Below, piece by piece: positions 48,166 through 59,645 of a DNA stretch of 64,000 bases. The translations under genes and the position numbers were made by a program. Source of the stretch: Ignelater luminosus. Its lineage: Eukaryota; Arthropoda; Insecta; Coleoptera; Elateridae. Position 1 is the first letter of the stretch; each line of letters opens with the position of its first letter. The DNA is taken from contig VTPC01006056.1 in the NCBI GenBank assembly GCA_011009095.1, forward strand, positions 43,221 through 107,220, in the 5' to 3' direction. Under the pieces are notes generated by a model, which made no database searches, was not told the origin of the DNA, and saw only the letters and a program-made list of their open reading frames with translations.

Positions 48166-51100
48166 ATTGTTCTACTTTTAATTATGTTATTTACTTATAT
48201 GTTCAGTTTATTATTATGCTTAGTTTTATATTCAGAAGAAGAAATAAATACATTTTGTTATAGTGTTGTTATTATTACAGATATCTAAATGTTTACTTAA
48301 GAATTTGTATCTTGTGTTGTTTAGTAGAATAAATGAGAAAAGGGGTATATTGTATCAGCATAGCTACCTATGTAAAAACTGTAAGCCACGTTATTAATAG
48401 AGAGTCTAGGTTGCCGAAACTGGTAAAACAACTTTTTTTTTAAATCTGAAGAAAACCCTATTATTCTTAATTACCCTCAAATATATTCCCAAAGAGTAGC
48501 GGAAGAATATAAAATTAATACAGAAGTACGTTATAAGAAAGATGTAGTTAAACAAATCAAAGCTGAAAAAACGATAATTATTTAATAATACAGTAATACA
48601 TATTATATAAATATTTATAGCAACGAGAAAGGCAGTACGTAAAATAAAGTTTGTAGTAAATTAAAAAAAAGTAAATACATGAGGTGCCACAGAGGAGAAG
48701 AGAATAGCAAAAACAACTAGAAATAGTGACAAAAATCAAGGCCATAGGCATTCAGATAATTAACAGTAATAAAATTCAAGAATAAAATAAAGACTGCAAG
48801 TGGGCCACAAAGCATAATATTGAAATAGAGTATTGAGTATTGAGAACCATGAAACAAAAACAAACTGGTATTCTAGAAAAAAGATCACATATGACTATAT
48901 GAGTTATACAAAAATGCAAACAATATAATGAATGAAGTGATGTTGTCCGATTCTGAAAAATTAAAGGAAAACCAAAAATGAAATACAAGACAAAATAGCA
49001 AAAGATCGGCAAGTATATTGTATTGTAACAAAACTCTAGGACAGAATAAACTGCGATGAAAAATATTAGAAAGATTGGAACCAATCTGCGCCCAGCAGTG
49101 ATTAAAAATCTTGCAAACTCAAAACAAAAATGAAGGCCATGTAAATTACATAATGTCAACACTAATTGAACGGTTTTAATACTGTAGTAAGACAACTACT
49201 TTGAAGTCTTGACAAGACCAGTAATAGTCCGGGAGCATTTGGAAGAAATTAGAAAAGATTTTGATTGCGTAAATATGTTGCATTCTATGCACTATTGAGC
49301 ATTCTAAAAGTCCTGACATGTCCAACTTGTGCGTTGGCCGCCATCCTGAGAAAATAGCAAAAAAGTAGGTTTCTTCGATGTTTTTCTTATATCTTGAAAA
49401 CCATTGATCCTACGTACACTTTTAGGATAAATTGAAAGAGCACACAGTTTCTAATAAAATTAGAATATACATGTCTTTATAAAATGTTTTGTTTTAGAGA
49501 ACAAAATATAATTGAAAAACTTTAAGTTTTATAAAGTGGCAAATTAACGCTATAGCCTCAGAAATGTAGAATTTGATTTGCAGCTGATAAAGAGGAAACT
49601 GAATTTTGGCATATGTTTAAATTACATTAGGAGGAGTATTTACTTAAAAGTCCTTAAGTGTTCCCAAGCATTGTATCGAAGTTCGTGGTAATTCTTTTCT
49701 AACTTCTAACCAGTTAGAGTTTACTGACAAATATATTTTTGCTTTATTCCTAAGAGTGTTGAACATTTATACACAGATAGTTACAGTGTGCGTCGTATAT
49801 TGCTTAAACTACTTACCAAAGACGAAAGGTTAGTAGTAACAACTTTTCCATACTGAGGTAAACAGAATTTGCTACCGACAAAATTTGATATAAAAGATTC
49901 TCCTGAGTCTGTAAAAATTATGGAGCACCAAGACTAGGGGGTATTGGGCAAACGTCATTTTCTATTCTAAATTGTTATCGGAACTAACATTTCGTTTCTA
50001 GTGATAGTTTATGAGATATACTATATACGACGACGTACGCCGTAACTACCTATATACAAATGCTCAGTACTCTTTTAGAAACAAAATTAAAAAATATTTG
50101 CAGGAAGCTCTAACTGGTGAAAGTTAGTAGAGAATTAATTCGAACCAGCAAGTCTAAAGTTTGGGGGGTGGAGTTAGAGGGGGAAGCAAATGGAGGATAC
50201 TTAAGGACTATACACACATTTTTCAATTATGATCTTTTTTCTCCAAAACAATACATTTTATTGAAACAAGAGTATACTCATTTCACTGGAAATCTTTTGC
50301 TCTTTCAGTTTACTACTGTGAAGAATTTACGTAGGATTAACAGTTTTCAAGATATAAGCGAGACACTCACATTTTTCACAATTTTCAAGATAGCGTCCAA
50401 TGTACCCGTCGGACATATCAGGACTGAGTATGTTTAACAGTTTATACAAAGAAAAACTTTCTTCTAATTATTTCCACATTTACTTAAAACGCTATTATAT
50501 CTAATACTATTGAACTAGCAAGTAGAACGAAAAACCAAACGCTACAACGAGAAAAACAACAGTTAGGATCAAACTTCATGGTTTCGTATTCATTTTCATT
50601 CACTATAATATCAGATGTCTATTGGAAGATAACTAATCTGAACACTTACCTTCAATTTTTAAAGCATTGGTTTTTCTAACGAATTCATAAGACAATTCAG
50701 GTAAAAATGGTGAAATCCCAGAGCGCTTAAGATGTCAACCAAACGTTATTTTGGTTTTAAAACCTTTTACCATTGTTTAATAAGTAATAATTACAACATT
50801 CTGTAATTTGCACATACTAGACCAATAACTCAGATTATCAATATCATCTAAAACAATCACCTGAAGACGAAATGGTCATATAGAAACTTAAGAATAGCGA
50901 CTATTGTTTTTAAATTGGTATTGATGAAACTAATACAATATTTTATGTAATCTATTTGGTAGTAATGGTTTTGCATTTTGTGTTAAAATAAGTTTACGCT
51001 ACAGTTAGATTATAGAGTTACTATTGTTTGAATTATCAGCTGCTAACATATGTTGGTAGAAGTCAAAGTGTAAATATCATATTACTGTATACGACTTTTC

Positions 51101-52640
51101 GTTTCTTAAATTTTTTTTTGTAATTTCTTAAGGCAACAAGTTGAATGTATCTAATGTACTTGTTATGCTAAAAAGTGTTACTTTTGAAATTTTGAAAATT
51201 TTGATGCAAAACAGATATAATAATAATCTAAATTACTAATAGACAACTTAAGAAAAACACTGTACATTAAAAATTCAATTCATTTAATTATTACTTTAAG
51301 TAAAGATAAGAATTTTGTACCTATTTCCTATAATAGTATCACAATACAGTATTATTGTTATTACTTATTAATATTGAACATGTGTTTCTGTGAAGAAGGG
51401 CCATATTTATTAATCTTTGAAAAGCCTACATTCACAGTTAGTTTTTTTTCTGTAACTAGGACTAAAATTCAGAAAAGTGGTGTGGTAAAAACAAAGCGTA
51501 ATAAATAGTACATAAATAAATATGTCTCTATCAATATGGAGGTTTTGCTACTTTTAGTACAATATGAGATCAACTGGTCTACTCAAGAAATAACAAATAG
51601 AAATAATATTAAAGGAAATTCTCAGATTCTAAATTAAAATATATTCAGAATTATGATTCACATGCCTGCAGAATTCATTTATTAGTCACATAAATTAATT
51701 GGTTTTAGTGAAAACATTATGTGGTTAATTTATTTTCTTTTTTTATAATTAAAAATGTTTTCAATTTAAATTTAGTTGTGGTAAAAATCGCTGCTAAAAT
51801 TAAACCTACAAGACAAACAAAGAAAAGATTGTTTTCTATTACATTTTCCGAGAAATATACCGTTCTTACATAAAACATTGATTAATACTTTTGCCTCCTG
51901 TCGTTTTATCTTAGGTTCTTTAAATAATTTATTTTGTAAAAATCTTTTCATTTACAATATGTAAACCGATGTTGAAATTATTCATAATGAAAAACTAATT
52001 AGGTTTTAAAGTACAGAAATTTAGGAATTACATTGCTTAATACATAATTCTAGTATTTACTACTTGCTATGGCTTTGTAGGAACAATGGGACAGATTAGG
52101 GTTTGGCAGTTTAAATTCTCGAAAAAAGCCTACAACTAATCAAAGAAGAATGCTGAACATTTCCTGGACGAATAAAGTCTTAAAACAACTATATTCATTT
52201 TTGTAATGAAAATAGTAGTAATTTTCCAACAAGGCTGCATAAATATCGATGTGTATTAGATACAAAGACATTTTTATAGGTAACTTGAGGCAAATTTTAT
52301 TTGATTTCGTATTTAACAATGATTGCCAATTCTCTAAACAATACTAAGTGAATGCACATAAAAACAGAATATATCGATAGTACTATCTACTTTTTGTTGG
52401 TGATATTACTTAAACATCATACTCTCTTAAAAATCTTATGCAGACTTATTAAAAGTTTTAAGACCTCTGGCGATTTGAGTTACGAGTTCAAGTTTAATAG
52501 ACGATTCCCATCAAACTTATTCTATAAAATTTGATTGGTTTTAATCTGCCTTCAGCTAAATACTAAACATACTCTTTGTTTGTATAAAAATCATCGTCTT
52601 ACTTTTGAAGAATAACATCCAAAAGGAAAAAGGAAGAAAC
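48166..52640. other. intergenic, AT-rich, nothing assigned
   Basis: Contains several open frames (for example 48776-49195 minus and 50117-50437 plus) with no recognisable domain, start context or splice partners. I treat them as chance or decayed-repeat frames. Confidence 0.5.
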
Positions 52641-52663
52641 AGGAACAAAACTGCTTTTAGGTT

Positions 52664-52669
52664 TTTATT
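52664..52669 (-). terminator. candidate poly-A signal of short thrombospondin
   Basis: AATAAA on the minus strand about 75 bases after the stop at 52743. Another AATAAA lies almost directly after the stop (52730-52735). Either gives a short 3' UTR. Confidence 0.5.
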
Positions 52670-52742
52670 GAAAAATTGAAAAAATTACATTTCTCAAATT
52701 TACAACAATAATATTGTACGTAGCTGATATCTTTATTCTACA

Positions 52743-54095
52743 CTAACTTGTTTGATTAGTCTGGTTAGAATATACCACATCTTCGTCAATTTCAGTTTGA
52801 TTTTGTAATTCCGTAGGTAATTCCTTATAAACACGTAATGGAATCTTATCTATAATTCATAATAAATACATTTTAAGAACTGTATTAGTAAAAGAAATTA
52901 AGTTATAGAGATACTTACTGTTGCATCTACTAATCAAATCAGAGAAAATAACCATTTCTTGTGAAAAAGACAATACTCCGAGTCTACCACCCTGCAGAGT
53001 CTTATCAAAAATATTTCCTGAGTCAACTATGATATCTTTTCCCTCAAACAGTCTAAATCTAATTAAACCTATGCGTGGTCTATGTAGGAGTAAATACCGG
53101 TAAGATGTTTTTGGTTTCCATCCTAAATTATCAGGATCTTTCCATAATAACTTTACTTGGCTTTCAGTATCACCAGTGTGCCACAATGCATTACGGAATA
53201 GTTCTCCAGGACCGGTTGTAGAATTAACTAACTTTAATTGAATACCAGATTCAGCAATGGCACGGAATGGTTTTGCATTCCAGTAGGTCTGTTTACTTTT
53301 CTTCCACATGACTGTGTAAAATCTTTTGTAATTTTGGTAACTAAAAAAACACAAGCCATAACACGGCAATATATTAATATATAAACTGACATACCTAAAA
53401 ACAAAACCTATGTAATCATCATCTATATCTGTATCCACATAGAACGTTCCTTCAAAGTCTACGTCTTCGAACGAATGGTAACCTACAGCTAAGCTAGGGT
53501 CACTATTTGCTTTTTGCAAAAGTTCAGCACCTTTAGCATAGGCGGACCAACTAGAATTAATTTGAGAATCGTCTTGTGGACCAAGCATAACAGTTCGAAA
53601 ATTAGTAAAATTAACTGCATATATTAAGTTATTGGAACAGGTATGTGTATCTACAATATCATAACCTTCTAAATCCACATCACACATATCTCCCACACCA
53701 TTTTCTGTAAATTACAGTAATACTTATCAAGAAAACAATTTATTACTGAATTACAAAAATGTTATATACCATCAAGATCCTTTTGATCAGGATTAGGTAC
53801 ATACGGACAATTATCGATATCGTTGTTAATACCATCATTATCTATATCTGGATCACAAGCATCACCCAGGCCATCACCGTCTATATCCGATTGATCGGAA
53901 TTTGACACCAGAAGACAATTGTCCTAAAAATATATTATTTGAAAAATACAGAAAAAAAGTCGATTATACTAGAATATAGCTATTTACCAAATTGTTTATT
54001 ATTCCATCATTGTCAGCATCAGAATCACAAGCATTTCCTATACCATCGCCATCAGTATCTTCTTGTCCAGAATTAGGTATGCTTTGACAGTTATC
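52743..54095 (-). CDS. short thrombospondin exons 5-9: reduced wire and lectin-like domain
   Basis: Exon 5 (53988-54095) is the same length as long-gene exon 9. Exon 6 (53770-53923, 154 bases) stands in for exons 10 and 11 (523 bases) and keeps only the final repeats. Exon 7 (53395-53704), exon 8 (52919-53340) and exon 9 (52743-52849) encode the jelly roll with [30 protein letters not shown] and QGGRLGVL, then a tail ending NQTNQTS. NFT in exon 7 and NQT in the tail are possible glycosylation sites not shared with the long copy. Confidence 0.93.
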
Positions 54096-57000
54096 CTACA
54101 TTAGAAAATAATTTATGGGCTCTATTCCTTTTGCTATCTCACAATATCATCAACATCTTCGAAAAACGTTTCTAATATCTAAAGCAGTGACTTAAATATA
54201 CTTACCTTTTTACATCTTACATCTTCACATTCTAGTTCAATGTCTGGCCATCCATCTAAATCTGTGTCGGGCCCGCAAACAAATCCGTTTCCAGCTGAAC
54301 CTACTTTACACCTCAGAGTAGACTAAAAATAAAAACCAAAATTCTAGTGTTAAATGTTTATAGAAAAATTAAAATTATTAATGTTCGTATGAAGAACAAC
54401 AAATATTAAAAGTATCAACAATATTAAACAGTGTCCCCCAAAAAGTTTCCACCATATGGGAAAAATTTTTATCAAATGACTTATGGAAAATTTGTTTCCG
54501 GCATCAGGTTTTGCTTGCTCCAGAACCAAAAATGACCTAATCAAAATTATGTGGTCTCCGTTTCCTGTCAAAATTGATAGTTTTAGAAAAAATCTGCAAA
54601 AAAATTGGTACAAAACTGGTACAAAATTGCAAAGGAAACATTTTTGTCTCATTAATTTTCTCAAAATTCGGTCAAATAAGTCCATTTTGCCGACATTCTT
54701 TCAAAAACCGTCAAATTTGACAGTTAATGGAAACTACATGATTACTTTTGCTGAGGTCATTTTTGGTTCTGGAGCAAGCAAAACCTGATGCCATAAACAA
54801 ACTTTCCATAAGTCGTTCAATTAAAATTTTTCCCATATGCTGCAGACTGTTTGGCGGACACTGTATACTGAAGAACTTACCTCATCTATTTTCTGACATC
54901 TGATACCATCACCTACATAACCAGAAGGGCAGCCTGAACATGTGTAAAATGGATCAGTATCTGTAGCTATGCATAAGACTCCTATAAACATAAGTAAAAG
55001 TTTATGAAATGCCATATCACATCAACAAATTTGTAATCAGCTGGATACCGCTATCAATATTGCTTATACGTTAGCTAATATGTCTTTCGCTTCCAAAACC
55101 AATTGTTGCTATACATGTTTCTACCTGGAAAAACACCTTATACAAAACGGCAATTGTTAGCTAATTTCAAAAATCTCGATCTAAATTCTAAATTCAACCT
55201 TGACCTTATTCTCTTTTACTTGTGCATATTTTAATAATAGTCTTGATTATTCTTTTTATGCATAAGCCAAACTTGCATTTGATAGCGCTTGATAAAAAAT
55301 GGGTTTGAAAGTTTGATTCAGTATTAAGTAGTTCAAATTTCTAACTTCATAAGTGAACCTCATGGGCAATAACAACGAAATGATAATGACAGTTTCCAAT
55401 ACGGCTGTTTCATACTTAAATGTGCTCGGTTTTTGTTATAGCTACTTTATTGCTTAAGATCTCAAGATTTCCAAATTATTTGAGTTTTTGCTAAGAAATG
55501 ATTTTGCGAAATATCTAACAAATCAAGTAGTTTGCTGTCTTCTACATCTGTTTGCATTTACTATTATATTAGATGTTTACTCATGCTTGCAGTTTGGGTT
55601 GCCTAACTGCAGCTTGGGTTTATCCTTACCAAAAGAAGACAGACACCACTAGGAGTAGCGGTGAAACGGCATTCGCTGTTCACCCTCTGCAGCAGTAGCA
55701 CTAAGAGTAATGTTTTATGTATTTTTTATGTTATGTCGTTATGTATAAAATCAGAAAAAAAGTGAAGTTTGTTTCAATAAATAGTTTTCACATCTAAACA
55801 AAAAAAAACTTAAAAAAAATTAATGAATCTAAACATCTACTCCTTAATTTAATTTTTTAAATCCAGCATTTGCTGGAAAATGCAAATTATTGTTGTTCAG
55901 GAAAAAATACAAAATAAGAAGGATACGATCTTAAAGAATGTTATAGTTAAATTTTGCTATTCTAAAGTAGGTTAAGGTTTTTGAAATTGATTACAGATCT
56001 TAAAAAATATCTTCTCATGTCCAAAATTTTGTCAAGATACGTTAGAAAATGATAGACATGTTGCCTTATCGCAGTTATCGTGGACACACTGTATACGAGC
56101 TCCGTGTCACTAAAAATGCCTCGATTTCTGTTCAATTGATTAAAATCATGATTGGAATCTAAATTCAACAATACAGTTTTACCTGGCCATAGTAACAAGA
56201 ACAAAACCGTTTTACCAATGTAGTTAAAGAAAATTTAATTTTAATCATGGCATTAGAAATCAGTCCATGACGCACAATTTTCTGGGGAGTTTTACGTAAT
56301 AGTTAGTACAAAGCATAACTTATACAAGGTAGTGATTGCTAAAGAGACAAAATTGAAACTTGGTTAACTCATCGCTTTGGCTTTAAGATATGGCAATAAA
56401 GTATAGAAGAAACTCTAAGGTAATGCATATACAGAGTGTCTGGTAATAATTCGAACAATGCATAACTACATACTCTGGAGATCAAATGACGACGATTCAT
56501 TCAAAGACATTTGAGAAATTTTTTGGGGACGGAGTATTATTTTGAAATATTTACAATATTTTCTCGATGACGTCATTAATTTGGTACCTGATTTTGGAAC
56601 TTGAAATATGTACGAATCTCAACTTTCAAGATGTCCGTGTTATAACCTCACTTCTGACTACTACTAGTGGCTGATAGCGTTCTGTATTTTTTTATGACTG
56701 TCTGAATGTTTTCAAAAATAACAAATAATTAATATTACCGAATTTACTATTCGAAAAGTTGGAAAGTACACATTATCTCAATCAAGTCGTACACGATCTG
56801 ATTTTTCTTGATTTGTTTTAAAAGTTACACTTTACTGCCTTTAAAAATATTTCAACGTGATGTAATAGATTGTTTGCCAAAATACTTTATTTCAAAATAT
56901 ATTGAAATGTTTGAAAACACCTTTAGATACAAAGTTTTTAAGTAAAAAGAAGTCTGACGATGATGATGAGATTGGACTAATAACAACAAATTTGTTTTCT

Positions 57001-58814
57001 TTTTCAACCTGGCATTTCGATCATTGATTAACACAAATTATACATAATATGAATTGTTGAAAAAGAAAAAATCATAAGTGAACAGTTGTATGACCCTCTA
57101 CTAGATGAAACGTTTTATCGAAATTCTATGAACACTTTAGGCCCTATGTATTGTAGAGAAGACTATTTTAAAACTCATAGAATAAGTTTTCTAATATCTA
57201 CTCAATTAATTGTGTTAGGAAGATATTGAAGACAAAAACAACAACAAAGTAATTGAAGAAGATATTTAATCAATTGCTAATATCTCCGTTTGAAATTGAG
57301 CACGTAACGTTTCGATGACTTGTCTTTATTTGAAGCCCAGAACTTGTTATTGTTATTACTAGATACCCTGTATAATGTTACTTGCCCCAAATCTTGAGTT
57401 AGGTTTTGTATTCTTACGAATGTGCACTCAATTTTTCAGTGTTTTGCTCAATATTTAATAAATTACTAGATAAGAATTTTTATTATTCTCTATGATATTT
57501 TTAAATTTTACAATTTTCTTCAAAATAGAAAGTTATTTTCAACCACGCTGTATATGAAATTAAAATTAGAGGAGAACTGAAAAAACAGATACTATAATAA
57601 AACAAAACCAAGATTGTTATTATATTCTGATATAGAAATATTCTTTTTCTTTATTTATATTAAAGCTTTGTTGAGTAACAACCAGAGAAATAACAAGTTA
57701 GGCAAATTAGATAAAAAGGACTAATTAACTGATTTGTAGCACGATTTTAAATCTTTAACAAAGCAAACGTTTGAAAAATTTTTATGGTCCAAATAAATAC
57801 AATCAGCCGTAATGCAATGACAGTTTAGTTACTTACCAGGATAACAAGGTTTACTTTCACATCCTTTACACTCACTAGTATTTTCTCCAATTCCACATTG
57901 GACACCTTAAAAATAGTAAAATACCTTAGCTTCTAATAAATCTATAAACATTAATAATGTTTGTCAAGATCTTTTTTAAAAAATAACAATTCTGACTCTC
58001 AGATAGAATGACCAATCCCATGAGATATTTTGAGACAAATTCACTGCTTTATTTATTTATTTTTTTGGTAAAAACACGAAAGTTATTTGCGGTAGACTTT
58101 AATAAAAAACAAAAAAGTAAAACACAAACTTTTACGTAATTACAAATCATATGTAATAGTGGATATGTATAAAAAATTGATAGTCCCAAAGATATAAACT
58201 GTTAAGAAATAAAAACATATCTTTAAAGAAATAAAAATTTTACATATTTTAATTTTACATCATAGTAAAATAATGTCTGTGATAATTGTAAGATTAAGTT
58301 ATTAAAAACAAAACTTAATTTATTTAATATCCACTATAATCTGTTGGTTGTTAGTGACCAACTTGTGTAATAAATAGTAACTGGGGGATTTATATCTTTT
58401 ACTGTAAATATGGGTATTACACCGTTTGCAAAAAAATTGTATATTATGTTTGGATGTGTTTGCTACTACAAGTGAACTGCAATAGTTAGCTTAGACAATG
58501 GGTAAAATAAGCATGTACTAATTATGTACTACAGGAGGAAACTTAACAAACATGCTATTATGGACTATACTGTATATCTGTAACCTACTAATTGTAAGTA
58601 TATTTACAAACTCAGAGAGTTGAACCTATTGCTTTTTATAAACTATTTTCAAAGATTAACTGTTTATGTAATCAGCATAATTTTGCGTATTTTAGAGATG
58701 TGTAAAGAAATTTAGAATTAAAAAAAGGAAAATACGAATACCTGAGTTAATAGCAGCTTCTTCAGTCAACGTTGATCTGGCGATAAGAAAAACAATTACA
58801 ATTTTCTGCCACAT
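52743..58814 (-). CDS. short thrombospondin paralogue without N domain or coiled coil
   Basis: Nine exons: 58742-58814, 57837-57905, 54881-54981, 54206-54322, 53988-54095, 53770-53923, 53395-53704, 52919-53340, 52743-52849. All junctions are GT-AG and in phase, giving 486 codons plus TAG with no internal stop. Domains: signal peptide ([15 protein letters not shown]), a remnant of one EGF (VQC...SEC.GC), one complete six-cysteine EGF ([12 protein letters not shown]...), the tail of the last EGF, a shortened type 3 wire, the full C-terminal lectin-like domain and a tail. Exon lengths 101, 108 and 422 match the long gene exactly. The C-terminal 141-residue exon differs at about 41 positions, roughly 70% identity by eye. 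It lacks the LamG domain, RGD linker, coiled coil and CDIC cysteines, so it should not oligomerise. It arose by duplication of Tsp with loss of exons; intact frames suggest selection. Confidence 0.9.
54206..54981 (-). CDS. short thrombospondin exons 3-4: EGF and start of type 3 wire
   Basis: Exon 3 (54881-54981) reads [20 protein letters not shown] and ends in QKIDE, like exon 6 of the long gene. Exon 4 (54206-54322, acceptor tttttag) reads [20 protein letters not shown] and [19 protein letters not shown]. It equals only the last 117 of 255 bases of long-gene exon 8. Exon 7 of the long gene and the first half of exon 8 (two and a half EGF modules) are missing. Confidence 0.88.
54429..54863. 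mobile_element. palindromic MITE, 435 bp, in short-Tsp intron 3
   Basis: CAGTGTCCCCCAAAAAGTTT at the left pairs with the inverse right end (CAGTGTCCGCCAAACAGTCT). The arms share CATATGGGAAAAATTTT, CTTATGGAAA, GTTTTGCTTGCTCCAGAACC and AAAAATGACC. It fills most of the 558-base intron, and its right end lies 17 bases from the exon 3 donor. The frames at 54350-54685 and 54483-54788 are products of this palindrome. TA is clear on the right (54864-54865) but AA on the left. Confidence 0.75.
54982..57836 (-). other. short thrombospondin intron 2
   Basis: About 2.9 kb. Contains the inverted-repeat element at 56430-57372. A GC-richer stretch at 55620-55790 ends in TTCAATAAATAG and resembles the end of a retroelement, but could not be defined. 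No exon recognised. Confidence 0.6.
56430..57372. mobile_element. TA-flanked inverted-repeat element, 943 bp
   Basis: The left end TACAGAGTGTCTGGTAATAA matches the inverse of the right end, TACAGGGTATCTAGTAATAA, at 17 of 20 positions. TA dinucleotides flank at 56428-56429 and 57373-57374. The ends resemble those of the MITE at 37348-37640 (TACAGGGTGT). The interior shows no transposase. Confidence 0.55.
57837..58814 (-). CDS. short thrombospondin exons 1-2: signal peptide and EGF remnant
   Basis: Exon 1 (58742-58814) encodes the signal peptide and leaves G. Exon 2 (57837-57905, acceptor tttttaag) reads [20 protein letters not shown], then CYPG, and leaves G. Exon 2 corresponds to the last part of exon 5 of the long gene (compare [16 protein letters not shown] and CEYNPCHPG). 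A jump from signal peptide straight to EGF replaces about 250 residues. No LamG or heptad-like sequence was found in the intron between them (57906-58741). Confidence 0.85.
57906..58741 (-). other. short thrombospondin intron 1
   Basis: 836 bases, AT-rich. It was searched on the minus strand for counterparts of Tsp exons 2-5; none seen. Confidence 0.6.
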
Positions 58815-58871
58815 TTTCAAACTTACTAGCTCAAAATCTGTATGTGGAATAGCATCTTATAGAAATTCTGC

Positions 58872-58880
58872 CTTTTTATA
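58872..58880 (-). promoter_or_regulatory. TATA box of short thrombospondin
   Basis: TATAAAAAG on the minus strand, 58 bases upstream of the ATG at 58814. A start about 30 bases downstream would give a 5' UTR of roughly 35 bases with no leader intron. This supports 58742-58814 being the true first exon, not an internal remnant. Confidence 0.55.
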
Positions 58881-59207
58881 TTGAGTAATCGCAAACTATT
58901 TGTAACATGTTGTTATTTACCAGAAAAAAGTTTGATATGATACAATGTTTGTTAGTTATTTATAATTATCAATTTTTAAAAATGTAGATAAATTAGCTAT
59001 TTAACAAAGAAGAACAAAAAAATAAAACATAACTTGGAATTATTTTACAAATATCATCTATTTCTGAAAATTCCATAATAAGTATATCCATTAATCGTCT
59101 TGAATGATCATTATTATAACAATTTAATTAGCTATTTTTACGACATTCTATTTATTAACTAAATCGAAACATTAAGAATAGAAGATAGTCTTCTAATATT
59201 TTGCTGG
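58881..59207. other. upstream flank of short thrombospondin
   Basis: AT-rich, no exon seen. Any distal promoter elements of the short gene would be here; transposon B begins at its right edge. Confidence 0.4.
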
Positions 59208-59645
59208 CCTAATTAACAAACCACGTAACTCACATTTCCCACTTTTTACAGGAAGAACAAAAAACTGATTTATTCGACAGCGAATAGATAAATTATTATT
59301 GTTTATTTTTAACAATAAAGTTTAAAGTATTCTGAGATGTATATAGGCCATATTGTTATATAATTAAACATATTAATAATTACAATGGAGTTACCAGGTT
59401 AGAAATAGCTACGTTAAGGAGTTACACGGTATGTGTATAAAAGATACGTGGTTTGAAAAATTTAAATTTGAAGTTAAGTGGTCTGAGAGTGAGTATAAGG
59501 TTTTAAATAAAATACTAGAAATTGAAATAATGAGATAATTACGGTATATTATATTTGGAAACATATAAAAATGTCAAATAAAATAAAATGTTAGTAAAAA
59601 TACATGTAACGATGGTAATTTTGACCTTTTGATTGAAGCAGTCTG

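Noticed and set aside
48776..49195. 139-codon minus-strand frame rich in Phe, Cys, Ile and Leu
   Set aside because: Composition is typical of antisense AT-rich sequence; no signal peptide or TM-domain pattern, splice partner or known family. Left unassigned.
50117..50437. 106-codon plus-strand frame
   Set aside because: No recognisable domain and no splice or promoter context; kept only as part of the intergenic description.
52921..53103. Plus-strand frame opposite the thrombospondin C-terminal exon
   Set aside because: Antisense shadow of a strongly conserved exon on the minus strand.
54350..54788. Two opposite 100-residue frames
   Set aside because: They mirror each other because the sequence is a palindromic MITE; not genes.
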